Part shown: piece after piece, positions 62,813 through 64,000 of the stretch
Numbering within the stretch: the first letter of the stretch is position 1
Layout of the letters: each line of letters starts with the position of its first letter
NCBI RefSeq assembly: GCF_011189575.1
Contig: NZ_PUJW01000008.1
Location: 1-64,000 of the forward strand
Direction: 5' to 3'
Origin: Photorhabdus cinerea
GTDB taxonomy: Bacteria > Pseudomonadota > Gammaproteobacteria > Enterobacterales > Enterobacteriaceae
DNA length: 64,000 nt
The notes under the pieces: model-generated
What the model saw: only the letters and a program-made list of their open reading frames with translations
What the model was told of the DNA's origin: nothing
Databases searched by the model: none
Program-made: the position numbers and the translations under genes

Positions 62813-64000
62813 ATGAAACTGTATAACTTAAAAGACAACAGCGAGCAGGTGAGTTTTGCGCAGGCAGTAAAACAGGGGTTAGGTAAACAGCAAGGACTTT
62901 TCTTCCCGCAAGATTTACCCGAATTCAGTCGTGAAGAAATTGACCAACTGTTGAAACTGGATTTTGTTACCCGCAGCGGTCGCATTCTTTCAGCGTTTAT
63001 TGGCGATGAAATTCCGCCAGAACAACTGGCGGCACGAATTGAGAGTGCTTTTATTTTTCCAGCACCTGTTGCAAAAGTGGCAGATGATATTGCAACGCTG
63101 GAATTATTCCACGGTCCGACTCTGGCATTCAAAGATTTTGGTGGCCGTTTTATGGCACAAATACTGGCACAGGTTGCTGGTGAGCAGCCTGTGACTATCT
63201 TAACCGCGACTTCTGGCGATACTGGTGCAGCAGTAGCGCATGCCTTTTATGGGTTGGATAATGTACAGGTGGTTATTCTCTATCCGCAGGGTAAAATTAG
63301 CCCGTTACAGGAAAAACTTTTTTGTACATTGGGCGGTAACATTCACACAGTTGCAATTGATGGCGATTTCGATGATTGCCAGGCGTTGGTTAAACAGTCA
63401 TTTGATGATCAAGAGTTGAAACAGGCTCTGTATCTCAATTCAGCTAACTCAATTAACATCAGTCGTTTGCTGGCACAAATTTGCTATTACTTTGAGGCGG
63501 TGGCTCAGGTACCAGAAGATAAACGCGAAAAATTGGTTATTTCTGTGCCCAGTGGGAATTTTGGTGATTTAACTGCCGGTTTATTGGCAAAATCAATGGG
63601 TTTACCGGTAAAACGTTTTATCGCGGCGACGAATGTTAACGACACGGTTCCTCGTTATCTGGCGGATGGAAAATGGCTGCCTCATCAGACGGTTGCCACG
63701 CTTTCTAACGCAATGGATGTGAGTCAGCCAAACAACTGGCCGCGTATTGAAGAACTATTTTGTCGTCGATCCTGGAAATTAAGTGAATTGGGGTATGGCA
63801 TAGTCAGTGATGATGTGACTAAAGGGACTATTAAGGAATTGGCTAAATTGGGTTATATCTCTGAACCTCATGCAGCCGTTGCTTACCGAGTTTTGCGTGA
63901 TCAATTACAGGAAGATGAATACGGATTATTTCTCGGTACAGCTCATCCGGCGAAATTTAAAGAGAGTGTGGAACAGATTTTGGGGGAGGAATTACCACTG
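62813..64000 (+). CDS. thrC: Threonine synthase (partial at the window edge)
   Basis: 396 codons are present of about 428; the 3' end lies beyond the window. PLP lysine K107 in TLAFKDFGG, TATSGDTGAAVAHAF, VPSGNFGDLTAG and GTAHPAKFKESVE are conserved. Converts O-phosphohomoserine to threonine. Starts 3 bases after thrB. Confidence 0.97.
   Translation, partial: MKLYNLKDNSEQVSFAQAVKQGLGKQQGLFFPQDLPEFSREEIDQLLKLDFVTRSGRILSAFIGDEIPPEQLAARIESAFIFPAPVAKVADDIATLELFHGPTLAFKDFGGRFMAQILAQVAGEQPVTILTATSGDTGAAVAHAFYGLDNVQVVILYPQGKISPLQEKLFCTLGGNIHTVAIDGDFDDCQALVKQSFDDQELKQALYLNSANSINISRLLAQICYYFEAVAQVPEDKREKLVISVPSGNFGDLTAGLLAKSMGLPVKRFIAATNVNDTVPRYLADGKWLPHQTVATLSNAMDVSQPNNWPRIEELFCRRSWKLSELGYGIVSDDVTKGTIKELAKLGYISEPHAAVAYRVLRDQLQEDEYGLFLGTAHPAKFKESVEQILGEELPL

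Overview
The window reads as a chromosome segment of an AT-rich enterobacterium, most likely Photorhabdus or a close relative. The core genes are near-identical in protein sequence to Escherichia coli and keep E. coli order (yjjZ, tRNA-Leu, rsmC, holD, rimI, prfC, osmY, yjjU, yjjV, deoCABD, smp, serB, radA, nadR, ettA, slt, trpR, yjjX, gpmB, rob, creA, arcA, thrLABC). Four 127-bp ERIC/IRU elements lie between genes, and the accessory genes (LuxR solo, stand-alone HpaB-type oxygenase, Tox-REase-5 T6SS effector) are of the kind found in Photorhabdus. The genus is inference.

Layout. 1-17.5 kb is accessory: a Fic-domain gene between imperfect direct repeats, an AraC/GyrI regulator, a LuxR-type regulator, an amino-acid permease with a DUF3156 partner, an HpaB-like flavin oxygenase, a Fes-like esterase remnant, phoA behind a clear Pho box, then a carbamoyltransferase followed by two near-identical 710-aa SGNH-hydrolase genes. 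The second SGNH gene belongs to a tandem duplication whose carbamoyltransferase copy has been deleted, and an ERIC element sits exactly at the scar. 17.7-24.9 kb is core: Fur-boxed yjjZ, two tRNA-Leu(CAG), rsmC, holD-rimI, prfC, a short osmY, yjjU, yjjV.

25-35 kb is a second accessory block. A three-gene reverse-strand operon encodes a VioC-like Fe(II)/2-oxoglutarate oxygenase, a YedJ-like HD hydrolase and a DegT/StrS aminotransferase. It is followed by a CRP-controlled NupC-type nucleoside transporter and a T6SS cargo module (VgrG, DUF4123 adaptor, small protein, Tox-REase-5 effector, Imm52 immunity protein, PAAR), with a nonsense-mutated effector fragment ending in a truncated ERIC.

35.4-42.6 kb: deoCABD behind a CRP-CytR-CRP promoter of the deoP2 type, then a reverse-transsulfuration pair (cystathionine gamma-lyase and beta-synthase). 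42.7-44.3 kb: short tandem repeats, a decayed coding sequence and a vapBC/fit-type toxin-antitoxin pair. From 44.5 kb to the end the E. coli-like core resumes, interrupted only by an orphan ABC ATPase with degenerate motifs (49.6 kb) and an ERIC before creA. The window ends inside thrC. Several E. coli neighbours are absent from the expected spots (yjjG, ytjA, yjjW/yjjI, lplA/yjjJ, creBCD, yjtD).
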